From an uncultured Eubacteriales bacterium (GTDB lineage: Bacteria > Bacillota > Clostridia > Christensenellales > DTU072), in the NCBI GenBank assembly GCA_949292905.1, contig CASFAV010000014.1:1-64000 (forward strand): DNA of 64,000 nucleotides, given 5' to 3'. How positions within the stretch are numbered: the first letter of the stretch is position 1; each line of letters opens with the position of its first letter. A program made the position numbers and the translations under genes. This document shows, piece by piece, positions 8,433 to 17,289 of this stretch. Below the pieces are notes generated by a model. The model was not told the DNA's origin. It did no database searches and was given only the letters and a program-made list of their open reading frames with translations.

Positions 8433-9270
8433 TAAATATCTGATAATCAACGCCGACGATCTCGGCTACAACGAGGAGCAGAACGCCGCGATAACGGAAC
8501 TTTACCGCGCGGGAGAAATAAGCTCCGTATCGGTACTGACCGTCACTGCCTGCGCCGAAAGCGGAGCGCGTATCGCGCGCGAAGAGAATATGTCGGCGGG
8601 GATACATTTCGCGCTGACCTCCGACGAGGAAAACGAACGTTGGCACAGCGTGAGCGGCGCGCGCTCTTTAGCGGACGACAAAGGTCTGTATACTGGCGGC
8701 TTCAGACTGGCATTGTCCGCGCGGCGCAAAGACGTAAGAAAAGAACTGGAAGCCCAATACTCTTTCCTGACTGCGCGAGGAATAACTCCCGATTACGCAG
8801 ACAGCCATTCGGGTACCCTGTACGGTATAAACGGGCGCCGATTCTACCGCGACGCGTTCGAATTCTGTAGTAAATTCGATCTGCCTTTCCGCTTCCCGAA
8901 AAGTCCCGCGTTCATCGCGCGGCAGTTAGGTCGCGCTCCGCGCGCGATAGTCGCGTTGCACGCTCACGTGGTACGCCTTGCGGAAAAGTACGGAGTGACG
9001 CTCATAGACGATCTGGTGTCCAATCCGTGGCGCACCGGGGAAAAGGCGGCGCTCAACGACTATTACGTAAACGCGGTAAAAGAGCTTCGACCGGGGATCA
9101 CGGAGATGTTCCTGCACCCCGCCCTGCCCGTAGAGAACATGACTCCCGAATGGCAAAAGCGGGTGTACGAGTACGAAATATTGAAAAGCGGCGCGATACG
9201 TAAAGCCGCGGAAAGTGCGGGCGCGCAAATAATAAGTCGCGCCGACATAAAACGCATCGTTAAAAATTAA
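8416..9270 (+). CDS. ChbG/HpnK (YdjC) family carbohydrate deacetylase
   Basis: 284 aa. Family motifs: INADDLGYNEEQN (metal-binding Asp), GIHFALT (His), DSHSG (His) and MFLHPAL. YdjC-family enzymes remove N-acetyl groups from chitooligosaccharides or glycolipid sugars using Mg2+ or Zn2+. It overlaps the symporter gene by 17 bp, so they are co-translated. The context suggests that an imported acetylated sugar is deacetylated in the cytoplasm. Confidence 0.85.
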   Translation: MNQYTDKYLIINADDLGYNEEQNAAITELYRAGEISSVSVLTVTACAESGARIAREENMSAGIHFALTSDEENERWHSVSGARSLADDKGLYTGGFRLALSARRKDVRKELEAQYSFLTARGITPDYADSHSGTLYGINGRRFYRDAFEFCSKFDLPFRFPKSPAFIARQLGRAPRAIVALHAHVVRLAEKYGVTLIDDLVSNPWRTGEKAALNDYYVNAVKELRPGITEMFLHPALPVENMTPEWQKRVYEYEILKSGAIRKAAESAGAQIISRADIKRIVKN

Positions 9271-9293
9271 AGCGCAAAGCGCCCGTCAAAATG

Positions 9294-9323
9294 CGAAAAG
9301 CCGTATCGACGTACGGCTTTTCG
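9294..9323. terminator. Bidirectional terminator between convergent operons
   Basis: A 12-bp stem CGAAAAGCCGTA / TACGGCTTTTCG with a 6-nt loop lies between the ChbG gene and the opposed DUF1893 gene. T-rich sequence follows on the plus strand. Confidence 0.7.
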
Positions 9324-9373
9324 TTTGCGTTGAATTGCGGTTTCTCTTACGCGCGGACAAGTCCGCGCGCCTT

Positions 9374-9811
9374 TCAACGAGCGGATCTTGCTCGCAGTTC
9401 CTTCAATTTCTCGCCTATCGCATATAACGCTTCGTCGGGATTAACGATACCGCGCACGGCGTTTTCCATAGGACAACTGCCCGTGCCCGCACGGTTGACT
9501 ATGCTTTCCGTAAGTTCCCCGTAATAACAATCTATGCCGTGAGCGAGCAACACCTCTCTGCCGCCTTCCGAGAGAACGGCGGCGTATACGCTCGCGACTT
9601 TGAGCTTCACGAAAAGAAACGCCGCAGCGCGGCCGACTATCTTGTCCGCCGCCGCATAGCCTGCGTAATCGGAGCCGCCGCTCGCCGCGGCGTACAGATC
9701 GCCTATCCCCCTGCCGTCATACCGCTCGAGAACGACGCCTTTAGCAAAGACGAGCGTAGCCCCGCTCTCGAGCGCGGCTATTGCCGCGATCAGATCCGCG
9801 CTCCCTGTCAT
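9374..9811 (-). CDS. DUF1893 family protein
   Basis: 145 aa starting at ATG 9811, which overlaps the stop of the YegP gene as ATGA. It has the family features: LVFAKGVVLERYDGRGIGDL, ADKIVGRAAAFLFV, VLSEGG, HGIDCYYG, IVNRAGTGSCPME with a conserved Cys-Pro-Met-Glu, and a terminal NPDEA segment. The function of DUF1893 is unknown; the fold resembles nucleotide/cytidine deaminase-like proteins in general shape. It is the second gene of a two-gene leftward operon. Confidence 0.85.
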   Translation of the reverse strand: MTGSADLIAAIAALESGATLVFAKGVVLERYDGRGIGDLYAAASGGSDYAGYAAADKIVGRAAAFLFVKLKVASVYAAVLSEGGREVLLAHGIDCYYGELTESIVNRAGTGSCPMENAVRGIVNPDEALYAIGEKLKELRARSAR

Positions 9812-10224
9812 TTCTTGCCTTCGTACTCCGCTTCGGATACCATATCCGCTTCGGGCGCCCATCTGCCTACGCTCGCGATACCCGCTTTACAGCTCGCTTT
9901 GGTAGCGTATCCTTCCTCGGAAATGCAGATGAGATTGCCGTTATTGGCGCGCAGTCTGTAACGGAATTTGCCCTGTTTGTCGAGATATATCTCGAATTTG
10001 GGATTGGTGAGCGTATCGTAGCCTTTCACGAGCGTCTGATCTTCGATCTTGTCTACGGTACCGAATTTCCTCACGGAATCGATACCCGCTTTACAACTCT
10101 TGAGATCGGCGTACGCCCCTTCGCATACCGCTATCGTTTCTTTATTCGGCGCTTTCAGACGGAAATTGAAATTACCCTTGGGGGTCTTATAATAAATGAA
10201 CGTGCCTTTCAGTTCGTTTGCCAT
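9808..10224 (-). CDS. YegP-family DUF1508 protein
   Basis: 138 aa made of two DUF1508 repeats. Each contains a beta-hairpin Y/FxI/FRLKA or YRLRANNGNLI, then EGYATKASCKAGI at the end (residues ~20-50 and ~80-125). This small beta protein family is widespread but functionally undefined. It is upstream of and overlapping DUF1893. Confidence 0.85.
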   Translation of the reverse strand: MANELKGTFIYYKTPKGNFNFRLKAPNKETIAVCEGAYADLKSCKAGIDSVRKFGTVDKIEDQTLVKGYDTLTNPKFEIYLDKQGKFRYRLRANNGNLICISEEGYATKASCKAGIASVGRWAPEADMVSEAEYEGKK

Positions 10225-10269
10225 AGTTTTTCTCCTTCGCCTCGCGGCTGTTTATTTATAATTATCGGT

Positions 10270-11466
10270 TCAGACTTCGAAAAGCCTTGCGTACATCGGA
10301 TACGGCGTGTAATTCTCGGTAGTTTGCAGGGACCACTTCCGCGCTATCTCGTCGTAACTGTCGGTCTCGGGATCGACTTTTTCCGCAGGCGCGCCCGAGT
10401 AGATGCCCCACGAAGTATCCGTTCCGTAAACCTTATAAGTCCATACGGCGTAATTCACGTTGTTTTCCTCGTATTTTTTGAGGGTGTATTCCCACGCGTC
10501 TTCTTCTTCGAAGCAGGTGAATTCTCCGACGAATACCGGTACTTCGTACGCCAACGCGACGTAATCCGCCACTTTGACATCGGTAAACTCTTTGAGCGCC
10601 GCCGCGTCGCCAACGCCGTCCCAGCAATAATTATGATAGGAATACGCCACGTTCTCCCATCCGAAAAATTCGGGCTCGGGGAGATTTTTCGTTTCCCATA
10701 CGCTCTCGATTATTATGACGTGCCTGTCGTCTACCGAACGTATTTCGTCGTACAATCTGTCGTAGAAAGCCCATCTCTGAAGATCGTTCGCGCCGGTGGG
10801 CTCGTTAAGGAGGTCATATCCCGCTATTATGTCGCGGTCGCGGTAACGCGCCGCTACGGTCTTCCACAGCTCCGTGGTGCGGTTCTCGTTCTCTTCCGAT
10901 CCGAACAGCTCCGCGCCGGAAGTGTCTCCGGAATGGTCGCTACCGTTCTGGGAGCCGTAAGCGCCGTGCAGATCGAGTATGACGTATATGTCGCGCTCGT
11001 CGCATTCGTCTATGAACCAGTCCATCCGCTCGAAACGGGTAATATCGCCGTCCTCGTCCTCCAGATTGAAATACGCAAACGGCAATCTTATGCAGTTGAA
11101 GCCGTAGGCTTTGACGTTGTCGAAATCTTTTTCCGTCCAGAAAGCGGACTCGTAGATATCGATGAGTTCGAGCGCTTTAGCTTTGCCGAAACGGCTTTCG
11201 AGAGTGGCGCAAAGGGTGAGATGATCGACGAGATCGGTAGCGCACATCCATTCTTCCTGAATGAAAAGCCCGCCCGCGTTTACCGCTTTGACGAACACTT
11301 TATTGCCCTTCTCGTCGACGAAATCGTCTCCCTGCGTTTTCAAAAGCCTGTAGTCCTCGGCGGGGACGGGAAGCTCGTCCGGGTCGTCGGTACACGCGCA
11401 TAACAGCGACGTGAACGCCGCCGCAAACAAGATGACCGCAATCAGTGTACCGATAAATTTTTTCAT
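10270..11466 (-). CDS. Glycoside hydrolase family 5 lipoprotein (cellulase-like)
   Basis: 398 aa. It has a lipoprotein signal peptide with lipobox LLCAC (Cys 24), so it is anchored outside the membrane. The TIM barrel carries GH5 hallmarks: GFNCIRLPFAYFN, ILDLHGAYGSQN, YDLLNEPTG (general acid Glu), SYHNYCWD and FVGEFTC (nucleophile Glu), then VWTYK. Likely cleavage of a beta-glucan or beta-mannan type glycan at the cell surface. It is a single gene, divergent from the Na/Pi transporter. Confidence 0.85.
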   Translation of the reverse strand: MKKFIGTLIAVILFAAAFTSLLCACTDDPDELPVPAEDYRLLKTQGDDFVDEKGNKVFVKAVNAGGLFIQEEWMCATDLVDHLTLCATLESRFGKAKALELIDIYESAFWTEKDFDNVKAYGFNCIRLPFAYFNLEDEDGDITRFERMDWFIDECDERDIYVILDLHGAYGSQNGSDHSGDTSGAELFGSEENENRTTELWKTVAARYRDRDIIAGYDLLNEPTGANDLQRWAFYDRLYDEIRSVDDRHVIIIESVWETKNLPEPEFFGWENVAYSYHNYCWDGVGDAAALKEFTDVKVADYVALAYEVPVFVGEFTCFEEEDAWEYTLKKYEENNVNYAVWTYKVYGTDTSWGIYSGAPAEKVDPETDSYDEIARKWSLQTTENYTPYPMYARLFEV

Positions 11467-11582
11467 TTCCTCTCCGCGTCAGGGCGGCACTGTATAAAAA
11501 TCCGCCCCGCAACGGAATAATTATAACATGCCCGACGCGCGTTGTAAAGACGTACCCCCGCTTTCCGTCAACGCTAAAACGC

Positions 11583-11612
11583 TTTACTAACCGCGCCGCT
11601 ATGAGATATAAT
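11583..11612 (+). promoter_or_regulatory. Promoter of the Na/Pi cotransporter gene
   Basis: TTTACT (11583-11588), an 18-bp spacer and TATAAT (11607-11612). The ATG follows 43 bases later with AAAGGA ahead of it. Confidence 0.6.
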
Positions 11613-11655
11613 TAATCCATCAACGTGCCATACGCACCTACTGAAAGGACAAACA

Positions 11656-13341
11656 ATGAGCGGATTGGAAATATTTTATACGATTTTGAGCGCGATAGCC
11701 GGTTTGGGCGTATTTATATTCGGAATGAAGCTGATGGGCGACAGTCTCGAATCAGTATCCGGTAACCGTATCAAGGGAATGTTCTCCAAAATAGACAACA
11801 ACCCCTTCCTCGGCATAGGTATCGGTCTAGGGACCACCGCGGTGATACAGAGTTCGTCGGCGGTGACCGTAATGCTCGTCGGTTTCGTCAACGCGGGGCT
11901 TATGACGCTTACGCAGGCGACCTCGGTCATATACGGCACCAATATCGGCACCACGGTCACAGCGCAACTGGTGGCATGGGGCTACGGCGGCATCGCGTCG
12001 CTCGATCTGACCGCTATCTTCGCCGCCTGCGCCGGCGTCGGCGCGTTTATGATACTTTTTACCCAAAAACACGACGTCGTCAAAAAGATCGGCGCGATAA
12101 TCTGCGGACTCGGAATGATATTCGTAGGACTTTCGGTGATGGGCGACAGCATGGGCAAATTCGGCGAGAGCCCGGCGATCGTTTCCGCTTTCTCTAAAGT
12201 GAACAACCCCGCGCTGTTGCTGCTCCTGGGCATCGTATTCACGGCGATAATACAGAGTTCTTCCGCAATGAGCGGTCTCGTGATAACGATGAGCGCGGCG
12301 GGAATCATCAGTTTCCCGCAGGCGATGTACATCATCATCGGAAGTAACATAGGTACCTGCATAACCGCGCTTCTCTGCGCGATAGGCACCGGCACAAACG
12401 CAAAACGCACGGCTATGGTACACCTTCTTTTCAACGTGATCGGCGTGATTATTTTCATGCTGACGGATCTTTTCGCCCATTACGACAGATTACTGATGCG
12501 CTGGTTCTCCACTCCGCAGGTCCAGATAGCGATGCTGCATACGTTATTCAACGTGGCGACCGTCATAATCCTTCTGCCTTTCACAAAATTACTCGTTAAA
12601 TTCACGGTCCTCATCGTCCCGGAGCGCGCCAAACCGAATATCGGCGAATTCCGTCTCAAATACCTCAGCGACCAGATACTGACGGCTCCTCCCATCGCGG
12701 TGGCGAACCTCAAGCTCGAGATACTCAATATGTTCGAAATCGCAAAGAACAATCTCGACACGGCGCTCGCCGCGGCGGTCAATGCGGACGCGGGCGGGAT
12801 AGCGGCGATAGAGCGCAACGAAAAGCTGCTCAACTATCTCAACCGCGAGATCACCAAGTTCCTCGTCAAGCTGTCCGGTACCGACATTTCCGCGCAGGAC
12901 GCCAACATGGTGGCTACGGCGTATCACACGGTGAGCGACATCGAGCGTATCGGAGACTATGCCGAAAACATCGCCGAATACGGCGCGAAGCTCAAAGAGG
13001 ACAACATGAAATTTTCGGAAGAAAGCGTAAAAGAGATAGCGGAGCTCAACGCCACTCTCGACAAAATGTACGAGCTCACGCGCAGAATCTATAAAGAAGA
13101 CGATCCCGGTCTGATACCCGAGCTGTACGAATACGAACAGACGACGGACAATCTGAAAGCCCTGATGGGAGAAAAGCACATAGAGAGACTTTCGCAAGGC
13201 ACCTGCAATGCCGAAACGGGTGCATTGTATTTAAGTCTCGCGAGCGACTGCGAACGTATAGCGGACCACTTCACGAACATAGCGAACGCCACGAAGTCTT
13301 ACGCAACGGTCAAGCCGCAACCGCAAGAACAGAAAAAATAA
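11656..13341 (+). CDS. Na+/phosphate cotransporter (NptA/PNaS family) with PhoU-like tail
   Basis: 561 aa. The first ~320 residues form two inverted membrane repeats, each with the QSSSA motif (TTAVIQSSSAVT and TAIIQSSSAMS) that binds sodium and phosphate. Residues ~340-555 are a helical PhoU-like domain, which probably senses or gates phosphate flow. The 3' end overlaps the opposed DUF6512 gene by 32 bp. A role in phosphate uptake or export balance is expected. Confidence 0.9.
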   Translation: MSGLEIFYTILSAIAGLGVFIFGMKLMGDSLESVSGNRIKGMFSKIDNNPFLGIGIGLGTTAVIQSSSAVTVMLVGFVNAGLMTLTQATSVIYGTNIGTTVTAQLVAWGYGGIASLDLTAIFAACAGVGAFMILFTQKHDVVKKIGAIICGLGMIFVGLSVMGDSMGKFGESPAIVSAFSKVNNPALLLLLGIVFTAIIQSSSAMSGLVITMSAAGIISFPQAMYIIIGSNIGTCITALLCAIGTGTNAKRTAMVHLLFNVIGVIIFMLTDLFAHYDRLLMRWFSTPQVQIAMLHTLFNVATVIILLPFTKLLVKFTVLIVPERAKPNIGEFRLKYLSDQILTAPPIAVANLKLEILNMFEIAKNNLDTALAAAVNADAGGIAAIERNEKLLNYLNREITKFLVKLSGTDISAQDANMVATAYHTVSDIERIGDYAENIAEYGAKLKEDNMKFSEESVKEIAELNATLDKMYELTRRIYKEDDPGLIPELYEYEQTTDNLKALMGEKHIERLSQGTCNAETGALYLSLASDCERIADHFTNIANATKSYATVKPQPQEQKK

Positions 13342-13837
13342 CGCATACGACGGTTACCGCGGCGGCGAGCGAAGTCAGTATCGCCGCCGCTTTTTTTTCG
13401 TCGGCGAGCTTTGCCGCGTGCGCGCCCGCCGCCTGCGAAAGGCACAGCGCTATGAAAAAGTCGGGTATATGCACGTAAATTTCGTTGGGAAGCCCGAACG
13501 CTTCCACCGCAAAATACTGCGTCAGCACGACGCCGAAAGCGGAAAACACCGCCGCGACGGCGGCTCCCGCGAACCACGCCGCGACTCTATCTTTAAGCAA
13601 CGGTCGGAAAACGAAATACGCAACCGTCCAGAAAAACAACGTGGGATAGAAAGCTATTTTGAGATGTTCCCAAATGCTCTCGCTTACCGGCGCCCACATT
13701 CCCACGAATGCGTTTTCGCCGGACAACGCGTACATGAAGTGGTCGAGGCTTCCGAGAAGAAGTACGATCGCAGGCGACAGCCACATTACAACGCGCAACG
13801 CTTTACGGTATCTTATGAATACGGTTTCGCTTTCCAT
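13310..13837 (-). CDS. DUF6512-type small membrane protein
   Basis: 175 aa starting at ATG 13837; the frame stays open upstream into a terminator hairpin, so that extension is unlikely. About five membrane segments. The signature SLDHFMYALSG ... APVSESIWEHLKIAF near residues 30-65 is typical of DUF6512 proteins of Firmicutes, whose function is unknown. It lies convergent with and overlapping the Na/Pi gene. Confidence 0.75.
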   Translation of the reverse strand: MESETVFIRYRKALRVVMWLSPAIVLLLGSLDHFMYALSGENAFVGMWAPVSESIWEHLKIAFYPTLFFWTVAYFVFRPLLKDRVAAWFAGAAVAAVFSAFGVVLTQYFAVEAFGLPNEIYVHIPDFFIALCLSQAAGAHAAKLADEKKAAAILTSLAAAVTVVCVIFSVLAVAA

Positions 13838-13891
13838 AGCTCTATGATATGAGCGTAAAGCTCTTTTATTCACGGAAACGCACGTTTCTAA

Positions 13892-13918
13892 TAAAAACGG
13901 CACCCCGCGGGGTGCCGT
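13892..13918 (-). terminator. Strong terminator after the MMPL gene
   Basis: Perfect stem ACGGCACCCC / GGGGTGCCGT (13897-13918), followed on the minus strand by five T residues. The plus strand also has a T-run nearby, so it can work both ways. Confidence 0.85.
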
Positions 13919-13935
13919 GACTTTTTTTCGAGGCG

Positions 13936-16560
13936 TTACGTATCTTCGTCCTCGGGGTTGAAGTCGGGATCGTCTATCGCGTTGAGAATGTTCGCGATAA
14001 TGGCGTCTTCGCGCTCTTTGCTGGACATTTCCCGATAAAGCTTACGCTTCTTGGGCTTTGCGCTCACCTGCCCTATCGAAGGCTCCTCTATCTCGGGCGA
14101 ATCGAGCACTATCCTGTTGTCTATCATCAGCTGTTTACCCTTCCAGGTAGTAACTTTGATAGCCTTGTCGAGCAACAGCAGTAATTGCGGCAACGGCACC
14201 ATGACCATTACATAAGAGGCTATACCGCCGCGCATTACGGCGCCGCCGATTATCTGCGTCGCGGGCAGGCTCGAAACGAACTGTATGGACGCTCCCGCGC
14301 AAGTCAGTATGCCCGCCGAGGTGATCAACGTTCGCGAGCTGTCGGCGAGCGCGTGCTGTACGGCGTCGTACTTGTTCATCGTGCGGCGGTGTTCCATATA
14401 CCGCGAGGTAAGCAGTATCGCGTAGTCTATCGTCGCGCCGAGCAGTATCGAGCTGACGAGCATGTATCCTACGAATACGAGCGGATCTCCCATGAAATAC
14501 GGTACCGCCATATTGATGTATATCGAGCCCTGTATCAAGAGCACGAGGATGATGGGTATGAGCAAAGACTTGAACGTCACGAAAAGTATGAGCGCGACGA
14601 GCCCTATCGACACGTAAGTGATTATGTCGTAGTCGGAGTTGACCAGCTCTTTTATCTCGAGTGTGGCGGAGGATTGCCCGAGGAGCCATGCGTCGTCGTG
14701 GGTGTATTGAGCTATCACGCCGTTGATATCGTCGATGAGCGCCGTGGTGGCTTCGCCCTCCTCGTCCGCGTCGAGGAAAAGAACTACGCGGGTATAGCCG
14801 GGATTTTCCGTAGCGGGTATGAACTGGGTAAGGAATTTCTCGGGCATCATCGCGGCGAAGCCCGTTTCTTCTATGAGCGAATAACTCTGTACCGAAGACA
14901 CTCCGTCCACTTCCATAAGTTTGACCGAAAGCATGTATTCAGTGCTTACCTGCTTGCCGTCGAGCTCGTAAGCGCCGTCATCGAGATATTCGATGGGCAT
15001 AAGCACGATGGCCTGATTCTGCTTGCCGAAAACATCCTCTATTTCGCGTTTATCCTGATACAACGCGCTTCCTTCGCCTCCGAGGCTCGCCTCGGGTCCG
15101 TAGGTGAACTCGTTCTGCGCCTGGAAGTACACGCACGGTATCACCAGCGCGAGAATTATGAAGGGAACGTAGAAACGCGATTTGACCAAGCCCTTCGAGA
15201 ACTTATGGAAAGTCATATTGAAGGTCTTGTGCTCCGTCTTGTTTATAAGCTTCTCGCTGTACAGTATCAGCGCGGGCATCAGGAAGAATACCGATATGAT
15301 GGACAACACGACGCCTTTGCCGAGTACGAGTCCCATATCGAGCCCGAGTCTGTACGACATAAACATAAGCGCTACGAACGAAGCTATGGTCGTGAGCGAC
15401 GACGCCGAAACGGGACTGAAGCTTGCGGTAAGAGCTCTGACCATGGCTTCTTCGCTGCTCACGCCTCCTCGTCGCTCCTGCTTGAAGCGGTGCAACAGGT
15501 AAATACTGTAGTCCATAGTCAGCGCAAGTAGCAGTACGCTCGACACTCCCTGCGTCATATACGATATGCCGTTTACGCCGGTTATGTAGCCTACGATACC
15601 GTTTGTGCCCATATTCAGCAATATCGCGGCGCCTATTGTAAGGAGCAACAGCACGGGTTCCCAGTATGCAGTGGTGGTGAGCAGCAGGATTATGACTACG
15701 ATGACGCCTGCCACTATCATCGATTTACCGGTCTCGGAATTGACAGACTGGATGCTGTTATAGGTGGTTGCTGCGTTGCCGATGATACGCACGGTGCAAT
15801 TCTCGGACACTTCGAGTTCGATTATCTTGCCGATAGCGTCCATCGTGTTCGTATCGTAGTCGCTGCCCTCGAAAGAGATCTGATACAGGGCGTATCCGCC
15901 GCGCTTGGGATCGTTCCAATAGAACATTTCGAGTTGCGGAGCGAAGTCCTCGAGCATCGTGATATCGAACGACATGCTGCCGTCTGACGGTATCGCGCTC
16001 TGCAAAGCCAGCAAGAAAGTAAGAAATCTGCCTTTCTCGGATTCGGAGAGCCCTTCCTGCAGGTCGTTGAGCAGATCGAGCGCGCCTTCGCCGAATTCCA
16101 TGTCGGCGATCATCTGCTTCTGCTCGTCGTCGAGAAACTCCATACGGTCGATGATGTGCATCAGGTACTTGACCGCCTCTCCGTCCGTCAAGGGGTCTGC
16201 CGCGCCGTTGTTGTACTTATCCAGGGCGTTCCTGATGACTCCCAATTCCTCGGAGAGAAAAATATCGTCGAGCCATATCACGGAACTTACACCGCTTACG
16301 GACTCGACGCTTTTCTTGAACGTCATCATCTCTTCTATATCCGCTCCGGACAGCATGACGGTAGCGTTACCGCCCTCGCCGAACTCGGAATACATCGTGT
16401 CAAGCCCCTGTTTAAGAGAACTGTCCGACGGTAAATACACCGTGTCGGCGTAATTTACTTCCACAAAGAATGCTCCCACCGCAGACGCGACCAGACACAG
16501 CGCGAATACTATGGTGATCCACAACCTTTGTTTAACGATAAAAGTGGAGAACTTCCTCAT
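13936..16560 (-). CDS. MMPL/RND-superfamily exporter
   Basis: 874 aa, 12 membrane segments in the RND layout: TM1, a large outer loop (~45-270), TM2-6, TM7, a second outer loop (~500-640), TM8-12. Two MMPL-type membrane blocks are visible, with the proton-relay TMDYSIYLLHRF (~350) and TIDYAILLTSRY (~720) motifs. Such pumps export lipids or hydrophobic drugs. It overlaps the TetR gene by 4 bp (ATGA), so regulator and pump are one operon. The C-terminus is a long charged cytoplasmic tail. Confidence 0.9.
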   Translation of the reverse strand: MRKFSTFIVKQRLWITIVFALCLVASAVGAFFVEVNYADTVYLPSDSSLKQGLDTMYSEFGEGGNATVMLSGADIEEMMTFKKSVESVSGVSSVIWLDDIFLSEELGVIRNALDKYNNGAADPLTDGEAVKYLMHIIDRMEFLDDEQKQMIADMEFGEGALDLLNDLQEGLSESEKGRFLTFLLALQSAIPSDGSMSFDITMLEDFAPQLEMFYWNDPKRGGYALYQISFEGSDYDTNTMDAIGKIIELEVSENCTVRIIGNAATTYNSIQSVNSETGKSMIVAGVIVVIILLLTTTAYWEPVLLLLTIGAAILLNMGTNGIVGYITGVNGISYMTQGVSSVLLLALTMDYSIYLLHRFKQERRGGVSSEEAMVRALTASFSPVSASSLTTIASFVALMFMSYRLGLDMGLVLGKGVVLSIISVFFLMPALILYSEKLINKTEHKTFNMTFHKFSKGLVKSRFYVPFIILALVIPCVYFQAQNEFTYGPEASLGGEGSALYQDKREIEDVFGKQNQAIVLMPIEYLDDGAYELDGKQVSTEYMLSVKLMEVDGVSSVQSYSLIEETGFAAMMPEKFLTQFIPATENPGYTRVVLFLDADEEGEATTALIDDINGVIAQYTHDDAWLLGQSSATLEIKELVNSDYDIITYVSIGLVALILFVTFKSLLIPIILVLLIQGSIYINMAVPYFMGDPLVFVGYMLVSSILLGATIDYAILLTSRYMEHRRTMNKYDAVQHALADSSRTLITSAGILTCAGASIQFVSSLPATQIIGGAVMRGGIASYVMVMVPLPQLLLLLDKAIKVTTWKGKQLMIDNRIVLDSPEIEEPSIGQVSAKPKKRKLYREMSSKEREDAIIANILNAIDDPDFNPEDEDT

Positions 16561-17174
16561 TTTTGTACGGTCTCCTTAAGATATAATCTTCCTTGCATAT
16601 TCCCGAAATAGAATACGAGCAACCTTTTGAATTGCGCCGCCTGTTCCTCGGGTGCACACTTGGTTATTATTGCGATGATACCTTCCGTGACGCTACGGGC
16701 GACTATGCGGACGAATTCCTGGTCTTCGCCGGCAAAATCGCTCATAATGCCTTCGATAAGCATTCTGTATACGGCGTCCGCGGTCTTGTTCACGAACCCC
16801 GCGTAGGGCGAACCGGAGCTTTTCTCTATAAGCAACGTTATCCCGTCGCGGTAAGACGCGGACAACCGCGCAAGCTCGTCGGCTATCGCGCCCATCAGCT
16901 CGATAGAGGTGTCCCCGTCCGACGCGGCGCCGCCTTTTTTGAGCCATTCTTCGAAAATCCTTCTGCCGGCGTTAGCCGTCTCCTCGTATGCCGTGCCGAC
17001 TATGGCTTCGAACAACGCTTCCTTGCTTTTGAAATATCTGTATAAGTTGCCTATCGGCACGCGGGCTTTGCTGCTTATCTGCAGCATGCTCGCTCGATAA
17101 AATCCGTACTTTAGGAATTCGCCGTAAGCAGCGCATAGGATCCTGTTCCTGACTTCCTCTTTTTGATACTGCAT
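16557..17174 (-). CDS. TetR/AcrR-family repressor of the MMPL exporter
   Basis: 205 aa. The N-terminal HTH (residues 5-50) has ILCAAYGEFLKYGFYRASM ... GNLYRYFKSKEALF, the typical TetR DNA-binding pattern. The ligand domain is helical. It is first gene of the operon, coupled to the pump by ATGA. A perfect 16-bp palindrome between its promoter and its start is the expected operator, implying autorepression relieved by a pump substrate. Confidence 0.9.
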   Translation of the reverse strand: MQYQKEEVRNRILCAAYGEFLKYGFYRASMLQISSKARVPIGNLYRYFKSKEALFEAIVGTAYEETANAGRRIFEEWLKKGGAASDGDTSIELMGAIADELARLSASYRDGITLLIEKSSGSPYAGFVNKTADAVYRMLIEGIMSDFAGEDQEFVRIVARSVTEGIIAIITKCAPEEQAAQFKRLLVFYFGNMQGRLYLKETVQK

Positions 17175-17193
17175 AGCGTCTTCTCCGAAAAGC

Positions 17194-17250
17194 GAGAATA
17201 TATATTCTCTTTTGGATTTTATTATATCGCGTACGCGCAGGCATTGTCAA
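17194..17250 (-). promoter_or_regulatory. TetR-MMPL promoter with palindromic operator
   Basis: On the minus strand: TTGACA (17245-17250), an 18-bp spacer and TATAAT (17221-17226). Downstream lies the perfect palindrome GAGAATATATATTCTC (17194-17209), about where a repressor would block elongation. GGAG then precedes the ATG. Confidence 0.8.
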
Positions 17251-17289
17251 CCGGTAACGGTAAGTTATGCAAAAAAAATCTTATCGGAC

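Noticed and set aside
9781..11403. 540-aa plus-strand open frame
   Set aside because: Antisense to the GH5 and YegP genes, whose family motifs are clear; no motifs of its own.
14185..15531. 448-aa plus-strand open frame
   Set aside because: Antisense shadow of the MMPL exporter; composition rich in Arg, His and Tyr.
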